A stretch of 64,000 nt of DNA from Nostoc sp. NIES-4103 (GCF_002368335.1 NZ_AP018288.1:1579355-1643354); one strand, 5' to 3'; positions 23,913 through 32,780 are shown, numbered from the stretch's first letter. Numbers and translations are program-made. Notes: generated by a model from the sequence alone, not told the origin.

Positions 23913-24078
23913 TTGAATAGCAACCCAAACTCTCAATTAAGAAAGCAACTTCCTTTCGCAGCAGTGGCTATATTTAGCCTATTTTAGAGGTTATCAACCA
24001 AATTCAGTAGCAATTTTTCCGAAATAGGCTATTGTAGTAATATTGATTATTTCTTGTAGTACGCAAGGAGGAACAAAG

Positions 24079-24186
24079 ATGACTGAGTTTGTAGCAGTCC
24101 GGGTTAACTTGACAATTCCAACCCCACAGATACAAGGCGCAGAGATTCTTATTCAGTCCTCCGTCTCATACCATTTTGGATTTTAG
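24079..24186 (+). CDS. Possible 35-residue peptide with a strong ribosome site
   Basis: A short frame beginning MTEFVAVRVNLTIP, preceded by AAGGAGG at 24065-24071 with ideal spacing. No recognisable domain. It could be the 5' stub of a lost gene. The remainder of the 23913-24372 gap shows nothing else. Confidence 0.3.
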   Translation: MTEFVAVRVNLTIPTPQIQGAEILIQSSVSYHFGF

Positions 24187-24372
24187 ATTTGAGATTGTGA
24201 AAGTTTTACCACTAATTGCTTTGGGCTTTCCATCAGCATTTTCCAATTGGTACTACAGGAATGAAATCCAGAATTAACAGACACTTTCTTGAAATAGAGA
24301 AACCATCGTAAAGAAGTGTCCTCCTCTGTGATGCCTTGTACAGAACAAGCAACACACATCGAGGAAACATCA

Positions 24373-25434
24373 ATGAATTTGAATGGCTTAGGCTGGAGTG
24401 ATTTTTTTGCTCATAGCTTTGAACCCTATCGCCAACAAGGATTTAGCGTTGGTAGGGTCGCTATTGGATACAGAAATACTTACACCCTCTACAGCGAACA
24501 AGGAGAACTTTCGGCAGAGATTACAGGTAAATTGCGACATCGGGCTACTCAACCTCAAGAATTTCCAGCAGTGGGGGATTGGGTTGTCATCCGTGTGCGA
24601 GAATCGGAAGGGCGAGCAACCATTCATGAGATTTTGCCGAGAAAAAGCAAATTTTCTCGCAAGACGGTAGGTAGTAAAACGGAAGAACAAATTGTTGCAG
24701 CCAATGTTGACACGATATTTCTAGTCTCAGGACTAGATGGAGACTTTAACCCTAGACGAATTGAGCGCTATCTGATTTTAGCTTGGGAAAGTGGTGCAAA
24801 TCCGGTCATCGTTTTAAACAAAGCAGACTTATGCAACTCTCTAGAAGAGTGCCTAGCACAAGTGGAAGCAGTTGCCATCGGTGTGCCAATTGTTGTCTTG
24901 AGTGCCACAAATGGCCAAGGATTAGATGCTTTGCAACCTTACTTGAAACCAGGACAGACAGTTGCTTTGTTGGGGTCTTCTGGCGTTGGTAAATCTACCA
25001 TCACCAACCAACTCAAGGGAAAAGCTGTGCAAGCTGTGCAAGCTGTACGCCAGGGAGATGACCGAGGCAGACACACAACAACCCAGCGCGAGTTAATTTT
25101 GCTCCCGACTGGCGGCTTAATTATGGATACTCCAGGAATGCGGGAAATTCAAATTTGGTCGGGTGATGATGGTTTGCAAGAAACCTTTGCAGACATCGAA
25201 ACCTTGATACAAAAGTGCCGTTTCCGCAATTGTCAGCATAATCATGAACCTGGTTGTGCTGTGCAGCAGGCGTTAGCAGAGGGGAAACTTGATTATTCAA
25301 GATTCCTCAGCTATCAAAAGTTGCAAAAAGAACTCAACTACCTTGTGCGTAAACAAGACCAACGCTCCCAAATAGCTGAGAAAGAACGATGGAAGAAAAT
25401 CCATAAAGCCATGCGGAATCACACCAAATATTGA
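24373..25434 (+). CDS. rsgA: Small ribosomal subunit biogenesis GTPase RsgA
   Basis: 353 residues from the ATG at 24373, which has GAGGA seven bases upstream; an upstream ATG at 24316 lacks one. RsgA is a circularly permuted GTPase that checks late 30S assembly. The order seen is an OB-fold (about 40-95), then G4 VVLNKAD, G1 LLGSSGVGKSTITNQL, G2/G3 RHTTTQRE and MDTPGMRE, then the zinc-binding CRFRNCQHNHEPGC. The permutation (G4 before G1) and the zinc knuckle identify it. A short KAVQAVQAV triplicate is encoded by a local DNA repeat after G1. No neighbour shares its pathway. Confidence 0.95.
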   Translation: MNLNGLGWSDFFAHSFEPYRQQGFSVGRVAIGYRNTYTLYSEQGELSAEITGKLRHRATQPQEFPAVGDWVVIRVRESEGRATIHEILPRKSKFSRKTVGSKTEEQIVAANVDTIFLVSGLDGDFNPRRIERYLILAWESGANPVIVLNKADLCNSLEECLAQVEAVAIGVPIVVLSATNGQGLDALQPYLKPGQTVALLGSSGVGKSTITNQLKGKAVQAVQAVRQGDDRGRHTTTQRELILLPTGGLIMDTPGMREIQIWSGDDGLQETFADIETLIQKCRFRNCQHNHEPGCAVQQALAEGKLDYSRFLSYQKLQKELNYLVRKQDQRSQIAEKERWKKIHKAMRNHTKY

Positions 25435-25519
25435 TTGCAAAAAAACAGTTTTCTTTTGCATGAAGTACAAAGCTACGGGTTTTGAGGTAGGAGGCAGAAA
25501 CTTTACCAAAAAAATGGGT

Positions 25520-25556
25520 CTAAAGCCCCGTCCTAGAAGGACGGCTTTTCTTTAAA
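25520..25556. mobile_element. Left-end hairpin of TnpB element 2
   Basis: Stem AAAGCC-GTCCT with AGGACGGCTTT (a two-base bulge), overlapping the 3' end of the RHH gene. Marks the probable left end. Confidence 0.5.
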
Positions 25557-25666
25557 TTGCGGATCAATTCTCTAAGTACGTCATTTTGGGTACGGCTTGT
25601 TTCCAAACAATACTCTACAAGCAGTTTGTATTCCTCCTCTGAACATCTAATAGTTAATTTTTTCAT
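25520..25666 (-). CDS. Small ribbon-helix-helix-like protein paired with the second tnpB
   Basis: 48 residues, translated directly. MKKLTIRCSEEEYKLLVEYC followed by RTQNDVLRELIRNLKK fits strand-helix-helix of an RHH DNA-binding protein. It is head to head with tnpB (38 bases between starts), exactly as at the first TnpB locus. Its last codons are part of the element-end hairpin (arms AAAGCC..GTCCT and AGGACGGCTTT, 25522-25554). Likely a regulator of the TnpB promoter; inference. Confidence 0.7.
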   Translation of the reverse strand: MKKLTIRCSEEEYKLLVEYCLETSRTQNDVLRELIRNLKKSRPSRTGL

Positions 25667-25704
25667 GCCGTCATATTGCCGTTAGATTGTTTTATAATAC
25701 TAGC

Positions 25705-26829
25705 ATGAGAACACTAAAGTTTAAGCTGTACGAACACAAAAAGAATAGATACCTCAAACGGATGATTAACGCCGCAGGGGTGATCTACAACTATTGTATT
25801 GGTCTGCATAAACGGTACTACCGAATTTGGGGCAAACACCTAAACTGTGCAAAACTTCAGTCGCATATTGCTAAGTTAAGAAAACGTAATTCTTTCTGGC
25901 AATTAGTAGGTTCTCAATCAGTACAGGATATCTGTCAAAGAATAGATAAAGCATACCAATTATTCTTTAAACACAACAAGAAAGGAGTTAGGCCACCAGG
26001 GTTTAAGAAAGTCAAGAAATATAAATCATTCACTCTTAAACAAGCTGGTGATAAATTCTTAGGTAGCAATAGAGTAAAGATTGGAAACCGAGTATATCAA
26101 TTTTGGAAATCCAGAGAAATAGAAGGGAAGATTAAAACATTAACCATTAAACGTACCGCATTAGGTGAAATGTTTATGGTTATTGTAGTTGATAATGAGC
26201 TAGAACCAGAAATCAAATCAACGACTGGTAAGATAGCGGGGTTTGATTTCGGTTTAAAAGTTTTCCTAACTTGCTCTGATGGGACTAAAATTGATTCTCC
26301 AGAGTTTCTAAAACAATCTCTAAATGATATCAAGAAAGCTAGTAGACATCACTCCAAGAGAGTAAAAGGTTCAAACAATAGAGAACGAGCTAGAAAGAAT
26401 TTAGTTCGTAAACATGAAGATGTTTGTAACCGTAGACGTGATTGGTTTTGGCAACTAGCTCATACCTTAACTGATGAGTTTGATGTTTTGTGTTTTGAAA
26501 CACTTAATCTCAAAGGTATGCAACGTCTTTGGGGTAGAAAGATATCAGACTTAGCTTTTGGTGAGTTTTTGCAAATATTAGAATGGGTTGCCAAGAAGAA
26601 AAATAAACAGGTAGTTTATATAGACCAGTGGTATTCATCTAGTAAAACTTGTTCTTGTTGTGGGCATATTTTAGAAAGTCTAGATTTATCTATTAGACAG
26701 TGGCGTTGTCCATCATGCAATTGTGTGAATGGACGTGATGAAAATGCTGCTAAAAATATTCAAATGGTTGGGGCATCAACCATTGGGTTAGGCGATGTGA
26801 GACTGGTCATGCCAGCAATTGCTGTTTGA
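25705..26829 (+). CDS. tnpB: TnpB RNA-guided nuclease (IS200/IS605-like), element 2
   Basis: 374 residues from the ATG at 25705 (an upstream TTG at 25687 would add six residues). Catalytic RuvC residues are in AGFDFGLKVF, CFETLNLKGM and GRDENAAKN. The zinc finger is CSCCGHIL...RCPSC. It is only distantly similar to element 1 TnpB, so the two are separate lineages sharing a layout. A TATAAT lies within ten bases of the ATG, hinting at a leaderless transcript. No TnpA is nearby. A 48-residue RHH gene is divergent. Confidence 0.93.
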   Translation: MRTLKFKLYEHKKNRYLKRMINAAGVIYNYCIGLHKRYYRIWGKHLNCAKLQSHIAKLRKRNSFWQLVGSQSVQDICQRIDKAYQLFFKHNKKGVRPPGFKKVKKYKSFTLKQAGDKFLGSNRVKIGNRVYQFWKSREIEGKIKTLTIKRTALGEMFMVIVVDNELEPEIKSTTGKIAGFDFGLKVFLTCSDGTKIDSPEFLKQSLNDIKKASRHHSKRVKGSNNRERARKNLVRKHEDVCNRRRDWFWQLAHTLTDEFDVLCFETLNLKGMQRLWGRKISDLAFGEFLQILEWVAKKKNKQVVYIDQWYSSSKTCSCCGHILESLDLSIRQWRCPSCNCVNGRDENAAKNIQMVGASTIGLGDVRLVMPAIAV

Positions 26830-26837
26830 TCCCAGAA

Positions 26838-26873
26838 TCCTCACCCTTCTAGGGTGGGGAGTATGTCAAATAT
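26838..26873 (+). mobile_element. Right end of TnpB element 2 (hairpin plus GAGTATGTCA)
   Basis: Arms CCTCACCC/GGGTGGGG close to the tnpB stop, then GAGTATGTCA, identical to the ten bases after the end hairpin of element 1. Confidence 0.65.
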
Positions 26874-27061
26874 CTAATGAGTAATATCATGTCCTTGATT
26901 ACTTATTAAAACCGAAGAACCCCAAACAGCCAAAGCTATGCTTTGTCTGCCTGCCTCTAATCCCCACCGCCACATGCTCCTCTGTGCGGTCGTGGGGTTC
27001 CGAGTTCCCCATTGCCCCTTATCCCCAGAGGGGCCCCGAGTTCCCCATTCCCTTTTGTTTT

Positions 27062-28021
27062 ATGCAAACTAATAATTCTTGCATTGTCACTTATAGCCCT
27101 GCTTATACAATCGTTCCTACTTACGAGTGTTTTAATCGCTGTACCTACTGCAACTTCCGCACCGAGCCAGGTAAAAGTCCCTGGATGACATTATCAGCAG
27201 CAGAAGGCGTTTTAAAACAACTTCAAAACGAAAATGTTTGTGAAATTTTGATACTCAGTGGTGAAGTGCATCCGCGATCGCCAAAGCGTGAAGCATGGTT
27301 GCAGCGGATTTATGATTTGTGCGAATTAGCACTGGCGATGGGTTTTTTACCACATACAAATGCGGGGCCGCTGAGTTGGGGAGAGATGCAAAAGCTGAAA
27401 TATGTTAATGTTTCAATGGGTTTGATGTTAGAGCAGTTAACACCAGCATTGTTAAATACTGTACATCGGTATGCACCGAGTAAACTACCACAAGTTAGAT
27501 TGCAACAATTACAATGGGCGGGAGAGTTAAAGATTCCCTTTACAACGGGGTTACTGTTGGGAATTGGGGAAACCCCTGATGATTGGTGGGAAACATTAGC
27601 AGCCATATCTCAACTGCATCAACGTTACCATCACATACAAGAAGTCATCCTGCAACCCCACAGTCCAGGACATCAGCAAAGTTTTGCTGCACCACCTTTT
27701 GATCCCCATCAGTTACCAGAAGTCATTGCCAAAGCACGTCAAATTTTACCGCCAGATATTACAATTCAAATTCCGCCGAATTTAGTTCAAGATGACCGTT
27801 GGTTAAAAGCTTGTATCGAAGCTGGTGCTAGAGATTTAGGCGGAATTGGGCCAAAAGATGAAGTCAATCCAGACTATCCCCATGTTCAGGAGCCAGCATT
27901 AAGGAAAATTTTACACTCTGGTGGGTGGGAGTTAGTGCCGCGATCGCCAGTGTATCCACAATTTGATCACTGGTTGTCTGAAAAATTGCAAAAAGCGGTC
28001 AAACAGTGGCGAAATGTATAA
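27062..28021 (+). CDS. cofG: FO synthase subunit CofG (7,8-didemethyl-8-hydroxy-5-deazariboflavin synthase)
   Basis: 319 residues from the ATG at 27062. Upstream codons to 26984 run through a repeated CCGAGTTCCCCATT sequence and are not family-like. A radical SAM enzyme that with CofH makes the deazaflavin FO, used in cyanobacteria as the antenna of 8-HDF photolyases and as an F420 precursor. The [4Fe-4S] motif is CFNRCTYCNF (CX3CX2C). Further family blocks are ILSGEVHPRSP, NAGPLSWGE, TGLLLGIGET and GGIGPKDEVNPDYPHV. CofH is not adjacent, as is usual in cyanobacteria. Confidence 0.93.
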   Translation: MQTNNSCIVTYSPAYTIVPTYECFNRCTYCNFRTEPGKSPWMTLSAAEGVLKQLQNENVCEILILSGEVHPRSPKREAWLQRIYDLCELALAMGFLPHTNAGPLSWGEMQKLKYVNVSMGLMLEQLTPALLNTVHRYAPSKLPQVRLQQLQWAGELKIPFTTGLLLGIGETPDDWWETLAAISQLHQRYHHIQEVILQPHSPGHQQSFAAPPFDPHQLPEVIAKARQILPPDITIQIPPNLVQDDRWLKACIEAGARDLGGIGPKDEVNPDYPHVQEPALRKILHSGGWELVPRSPVYPQFDHWLSEKLQKAVKQWRNV

Positions 28022-28054
28022 TTTTCATTGCCCAGACTATTAGGATTAGTCATC

Positions 28055-28312
28055 ATGGCAATGAAAGTAGAAGTTGTGCCACACGACCTGGCGTGGCGTG
28101 GAAAATTTGAGGATGAATCAAAGCAAGTTGACCTTGCATTTGGTGACAATTTAGTTGCTATTCATCATATTGGCAGTACAGCAATTCCTCATATTCATGC
28201 CAAGCCCATCATTGATATGTTGGTTGTGGTCAAAGACATTGCTAAAGTAGATAAGCAAAGTGATGCGATCGCTGCATTAGGTTATGAAGGTATGAAGGAA
28301 CTTGATGACTGA
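28055..28312 (+). pseudogene. Truncated GrpB/UPF0157 family protein
   Basis: 85 residues covering only the first half of this nucleotidyltransferase-like family: VEVVPHDLAWRGKFEDE, AIHHIGSTAIPHIHAKPIIDMLVVV. The GST.IP.. and KPIIDM blocks match the family active-site region. The usual second half (to about 170 residues) is missing after GYEGMKELDD. Not obviously restored by one frameshift. Probably a relic. Confidence 0.75.
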
Positions 28313-28398
28313 TAATTTTAGAGGCGCGACACCACTACAACATTCATCAGTCAACAACTAACTTCAAGCCAGATGATAACTTATTTCTTGAAGTTTCC

Positions 28399-29373
28399 TT
28401 ATTGAGATATTGCTTCAAATTTTAAATAAGTCCCTCCCAACCCTTCTACAATTGTGCGTGTATTAGCAACCATCATTTTCTGATATGTATCCCCATCACT
28501 TCCTGATTCCCCAAGTCCATCGGTATAAAGTTCTCTTTCTGAAACTCTCACTTGGGCTTCTTGGGCTATGGACTGAAGTAAATCAGGATTCATTGTTGTC
28601 TCTACAAAAATTGTCGGGGCTTGAGCCTGCTGAACATTTTTAACTAAACTTTGAACTTGCGTATCTGTCGGTTTTTCTTCAGTCCTCATACCTACCAAAG
28701 AAAGACTGTATGCTTTGGCGTAATAACCTAGTGCATCATGGGTTGTCACTAATTTGCGTTTATCGCTGGGAATGCTGGCAATTCTTGACTTTATCCAACT
28801 ATCCATTTGGATTAGTTGATTTTTAATTTGACTTGCATTGTCGTTATAAGTTGCCGCATTGCTGGGTTCTAATTTCTTGAGGTTGCTGCTAATTACCTCC
28901 ACCATACTGATAGTATTCTTGGCATTGTGCCAAATATGAGGGTCTGTAACTCTGCGACCATTTTTCCTAAATTGCTGTGGCTTAGGAACTGCAAGTTGAC
29001 CAACAGCTACTTTGGTTGCAGAGTTTTGAGTTGTTTTAATTATTTTGATCAATCCTGGTTCCAAATTGTAGCCATTGTAGAGAATCAACTTTGCTTGCTC
29101 AATAGCTTTGCGGTCTTCTGGTTTTGGTTGATATACATGGGGGTCTTGACCTGGGGAAATTAAGCAGGTAAGGTTAATTGTATTCTCGGCAACCTGTTTG
29201 ATTAAGTCACACAGTACACTTGTAGTTGCTACGACTTTGGGCAAATTTTCGTTGATACTAGCGGACTGATTAAAAGAGGTGCTTGCTGCTTGATTTCCAC
29301 ACCCAACAAATCCAATGGTCAAAGCAACAAGGCTAGCTCGTAAGGAATGATTTAATAATAAATTTTTTGACAT
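28399..29373 (-). CDS. znuA: Zinc ABC transporter substrate-binding lipoprotein
   Basis: 324 residues of the cluster A-I metal-binding family. A lipobox-like FVGCGN near 22-27 would anchor it to the membrane. Metal ligands fit: His in GQDPHVYQPKPEDR, His in DPHIWHNAKN, His in VTTHDALGYY and Asp in YTDGLGESGSDGDTY. A perfect Zur-box-like palindrome lies 27 bases upstream, which favours zinc over manganese. No permease or ATPase gene is adjacent, so it must use a ZnuBC elsewhere. The His-rich loop typical of many ZnuA proteins is short or absent here. Confidence 0.88.
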   Translation of the reverse strand: MSKNLLLNHSLRASLVALTIGFVGCGNQAASTSFNQSASINENLPKVVATTSVLCDLIKQVAENTINLTCLISPGQDPHVYQPKPEDRKAIEQAKLILYNGYNLEPGLIKIIKTTQNSATKVAVGQLAVPKPQQFRKNGRRVTDPHIWHNAKNTISMVEVISSNLKKLEPSNAATYNDNASQIKNQLIQMDSWIKSRIASIPSDKRKLVTTHDALGYYAKAYSLSLVGMRTEEKPTDTQVQSLVKNVQQAQAPTIFVETTMNPDLLQSIAQEAQVRVSERELYTDGLGESGSDGDTYQKMMVANTRTIVEGLGGTYLKFEAISQ

Positions 29374-29399
29374 CCTTAATTCCTGCTAAATGTATAAAA

Positions 29400-29414
29400 T
29401 GATAATGATTATCA
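29400..29414. promoter_or_regulatory. Zur box upstream of znuA
   Basis: TGATAATGATTATCA, a perfect 7-1-7 inverted repeat that matches the Zur-box consensus known from Anabaena. Its position at -27 from the ATG suits zinc-dependent repression. Confidence 0.85.
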
Positions 29415-29699
29415 CTAGATAATTAGCGCAACTCTAGCGTTTGAAAACTACTGATGACTGTTAACTATCAGCAATCAACAATTATGATGAGATTTTTTTG
29501 TTTGTCAGTACTGTAGTGCTTCCGATAAGTGGTGTAGTGTAAATGCACGTTGGTGGAAGCAGCAATTATATTAAAGGTCGCAAATTAACCAACATTATTG
29601 GGTTAAGGTGTGGAATGTAGTGAACAGGCGTACTCATATGGATCAATTTCGCAGATCAAGTCGTGAATCTAAAGCAATTGTAGCGGTGGTTTGGCAAAG

Positions 29700-29934
29700 T
29701 GTGAGAATTTAATTGTTTTGATAGCAAATTGGTGAATTTTTGGGGAATTGTTGTCCATTAAATAATTATTGTCCACTTTAAAGAATTATTGTCATCTCTG
29801 CAAACCACATCTAAATCGCTATAACCATTATATATCAAGGATTATAGCGATTTTTAGTCTAAAATTATTCTCTGGACACTTTTAAATCAAATGATGTCAT
29901 AAATGCTCTAAAATTTTAAAGTAAATGATGTCAT
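29700..29934. mobile_element. Probable left end of a type V-K-like Tn7 element
   Basis: A TGT-starting end candidate at 29700 followed by AATT-headed repeats at 29711, 29727, 29746, 29764 and 29784 (AATTGTTGTCCA, AATTATTGTCCA, AATTATTGTCAT), then AAATGATGTCAT at 29889 and 29923. Spacing of 16-20 bases resembles TnsB-binding sites in cyanobacterial V-K transposon ends. The exact terminus is inferred. An inverted right end was not found. Confidence 0.6.
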
Positions 29935-29952
29935 ATTTTTTAGGAAAAGATT

Positions 29953-31860
29953 ATGCCCAGAAAGTCTACCAGTCAAGCCTTTTCAGTATTTGAGACTGAA
30001 GACACAGCACAAATTGAGGAAAAAGAAACAGAGTATCTGCTAGTTAACGAAGAATCACCAGAATACTTAAAAAAGGTGGAATTGATATATGCCATCCATC
30101 AAGCACCTAACAAGGCAGCTCGTAGAGATGCGATCGCAGATGCAGCGAAAGCTCTGGGTAAAAGTACTCGAACCATTAAACGCATGATAGAGAAAGTCGA
30201 ACAGGTAGGGGTTGCGACTCTAGCTGTTGGGCGTAAGGATAAGGGACAATATCGTATCTCCAAGTATTGGCATGATTTTATTGTAAGCCTTCATGAATGG
30301 GGATACAGAGAGGGTTCTCGGATTAATCACAATCAGATTTTTGGATATTTAAAAGCTTTAGCGTTTAAAGGAGAAGAGCTAAAAGATAAGAAATATAATG
30401 AGAAATTTAAAGGATATTCTCAAGTGCGAGAGGATTTAATAGCAGGAAGGCATCCTTCTCATGTCACTGTTTACAAGATAATAAATTGTTATCTTGAAGA
30501 AAAAAATAAAAAAGTACGTCATCCTGGTTCGCCCATAGAAGGGCAAATTATTCAAACAACGAAAGGTATTTTAGAAATCACGCACAGCAACCAAATTTGG
30601 CAAATAGACCATACAAAATTAGATATTTTTTTGGTTGATGAGGAATTTAGAAAAGTTATTGGTCGTGCATACATCACGTTGGTCATTGATAGTTACTCTG
30701 GTTGCGTCACAGGTTTTCATCTGGGTTTGGAACCTGCTGGCTCACATGAGGTTGGTTTGGCTCTGCGTCATGCAATTCTGCCAAAGCTCTACGGAACAGA
30801 GTATGAGCTTCAAGAAAAATGGGAGATTTGTGGAATTCCTGAATATGTAGTGACAGATCGTGCAAAGGAATTTAAGTCAGGACATTTAAAACAAATTTCA
30901 CTTCAATTGGATTTTAAACTGCGTTTGCGTGCTTTTCCCCAAGCGGGTGGTTTAATTGAGTCGGCATTTGACAAAATTAATAAAGAAGTTTTATCCTTCT
31001 GTCCTGGATACACTGGTTCCAGTATTGCAGAACGTCCTCCAGAGTCAGAAAGAACTGCCTGGTTGACATTAGATGATTTAGAAAAAAAATTAGTGAGATA
31101 TTTTGTAGACCACTATAATCATCACGATTATCCAAGGGTCAAAAATCAAAAACGTATTGAGCGATGGAAATCAAGTTTCATTCTAGAAGAACCTGAGCTT
31201 ATCGATGAACGTGAATTAGACATTTGTTTAATGAAAGTTGCAATTCGCAATGTAGAAAAATATGGTTCTGTCAACTTTCTTAGGTTGGTATATAAAGGCG
31301 ATTGCTTATTAGATTACGAAGGTAAGCAAGTTTCTTTAAGATATGACAAGCGTAATATTACAACAATTCTTGCTTATACGCGACCTATGAACGGTGAACC
31401 AGGAGAATTTATTGGTGTTATACAGGCTAGGGACTGTGAACGAGAACGGATGTCTCTGGGGGAATTGAGTTACATTAAGAAAAAACTGCGCGACGAAGGT
31501 AAGCAAGTAGATAATTCTTCTATTTTGAACGAACGATTGGCTATTTTTGAGGATGTTGAAAAAACTCGTAAGGAGAGGCGCAGACAAAGCCGTAAAAAAG
31601 CACAGCAAAAACATGAGGTTAAGACTAACAAATCAAAGGTACACGAGATATTTCCCGAAAATAAACCAGATGAAGAGAGCATAATTTCACAAGAGAATGT
31701 AATATATACTAACTTTGACGCGAATACACGCGATAATGAAAATTCAATAGATAAGCAAATTCAGCAGAGTAAATCTGATACCAATCAAACAGCAAAAGCT
31801 AAACGACGACCTAGAGTGGCTGTTAATGATTGGAATCAATTCATGAGGGATAATTGGTAA
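29953..31860 (+). CDS. tnsB: TnsB-like DDE transposase, type V-K CAST lineage
   Basis: 635 residues. N-terminal HTH region (about 40-110), RNase H-fold core and Mu-type C-terminal barrel. DDE residues are Asp219 in IWQIDHTKLDI, Asp302 in VVTDRAKEF and Glu336 in GGLIESAFDKIN. Blocks such as ALRHAILPKLYGTEYEL, CPGYTGSSIAERP and ERELDICLMK correspond closely to the Scytonema CAST TnsB as I remember it. TnsB cuts and joins the 3' ends. Two positions next to catalytic residues are unusual (DRA where DGG or DNG is common; ES where ER is common). It is five bases upstream of the TnsC-like gene and about 20 bases after the last end repeat. TniQ and Cas12k are not found. Confidence 0.92.
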   Translation: MPRKSTSQAFSVFETEDTAQIEEKETEYLLVNEESPEYLKKVELIYAIHQAPNKAARRDAIADAAKALGKSTRTIKRMIEKVEQVGVATLAVGRKDKGQYRISKYWHDFIVSLHEWGYREGSRINHNQIFGYLKALAFKGEELKDKKYNEKFKGYSQVREDLIAGRHPSHVTVYKIINCYLEEKNKKVRHPGSPIEGQIIQTTKGILEITHSNQIWQIDHTKLDIFLVDEEFRKVIGRAYITLVIDSYSGCVTGFHLGLEPAGSHEVGLALRHAILPKLYGTEYELQEKWEICGIPEYVVTDRAKEFKSGHLKQISLQLDFKLRLRAFPQAGGLIESAFDKINKEVLSFCPGYTGSSIAERPPESERTAWLTLDDLEKKLVRYFVDHYNHHDYPRVKNQKRIERWKSSFILEEPELIDERELDICLMKVAIRNVEKYGSVNFLRLVYKGDCLLDYEGKQVSLRYDKRNITTILAYTRPMNGEPGEFIGVIQARDCERERMSLGELSYIKKKLRDEGKQVDNSSILNERLAIFEDVEKTRKERRRQSRKKAQQKHEVKTNKSKVHEIFPENKPDEESIISQENVIYTNFDANTRDNENSIDKQIQQSKSDTNQTAKAKRRPRVAVNDWNQFMRDNW

Positions 31861-31865
31861 GTTAA

Positions 31866-32780
31866 ATGTCACAGACAAACTTAGCTAATGCTAATCTAGA
31901 ATTTCAGCAGCAGTCTAGTACAAGTTTTCAGCCTACTGAGGAACAACGGCGAACAGCCCAAGCACAAGCTGAGGTTGAGCGTATTGGTAAAGCTAACACT
32001 TACTGTCCTTTAGATCGCGATGCTGAATTATTTGACTGGCTTGATGAGCAGCGTGATGCAAAACTCTGTGGATACGTTATTTCTGCTACGGGTTCTGGCT
32101 TATTAAAAGCCTGTCAACTCTACAGGACACAATACGTAAAACGAAGAGGAACGTTGTTGGAAATCCCAGCGACTGTAATTTACGCCGAAATAGAGCAGCA
32201 TGGAAGCCCAACTGATTTGTACTGCTCTATTCTGGAAGAAATTGGTCATCCGCTTGTTCATGTTGGAACACTGCGAGATTTGCGCTCACGAGCCTGGGGA
32301 ACTTTTAAAGGATATGGTGTAAAAATATTAATCATTGGAAATGCGGATTATTTAACTTTGGAAGCATTTAATGAGCTAATTGATGTTTTTACTAAACTGC
32401 GAATCTCCATTATATTAGTTGGGACTTACTATTTAAGCGAAAATATTCTTGAACGTCAAAGTCTCCCATACGTGCGTGTTCATGACTCATTTTTAGAATC
32501 CTACGAGTTTCCTAATTTAACTGAAGAGGAGATTATTGAAGTCGTAGACGACTGGGAGAGCAAATTTCTGCCAGAACACAGTCGGTTAAATCTGACGCAA
32601 ATCGATAGTGCAATTTCTTATTTACGAATAAAGTCTGGAGGTTTGATTGAGCCTTTGTATGATTTGCTTCGGAAAATTGCAATACTAAAAATAGATGAGC
32701 CAAATTTTGAACTAAATCAATCCAATTTGACTACGAAGTTTGGTAGACGCAAGGAACCAAAAATTAAGTTTAAGAGGTAA
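31866..32780 (+). CDS. tnsC: TnsC-like AAA+ protein with degenerate Walker A and Walker B motifs
   Basis: 304 residues, alignable over its length to V-K TnsC. The Walker A position reads SATGSGLLKAC (73-83): GKT has become Gly78-Leu79-Leu80. The Walker B position reads ILIIGNADYL (154-163): Asp-Glu has become Gly158-Asn159. The later sensor strand IILVGTYYL and the C-terminal lid region are kept. TnsC normally forms ATP-bound filaments that recruit TnsB and TniQ; this one probably cannot bind or hydrolyse ATP normally. The frame is open and directly coupled to tnsB, so it may be kept for another role or be recently decayed. Confidence 0.85.
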   Translation: MSQTNLANANLEFQQQSSTSFQPTEEQRRTAQAQAEVERIGKANTYCPLDRDAELFDWLDEQRDAKLCGYVISATGSGLLKACQLYRTQYVKRRGTLLEIPATVIYAEIEQHGSPTDLYCSILEEIGHPLVHVGTLRDLRSRAWGTFKGYGVKILIIGNADYLTLEAFNELIDVFTKLRISIILVGTYYLSENILERQSLPYVRVHDSFLESYEFPNLTEEEIIEVVDDWESKFLPEHSRLNLTQIDSAISYLRIKSGGLIEPLYDLLRKIAILKIDEPNFELNQSNLTTKFGRRKEPKIKFKR

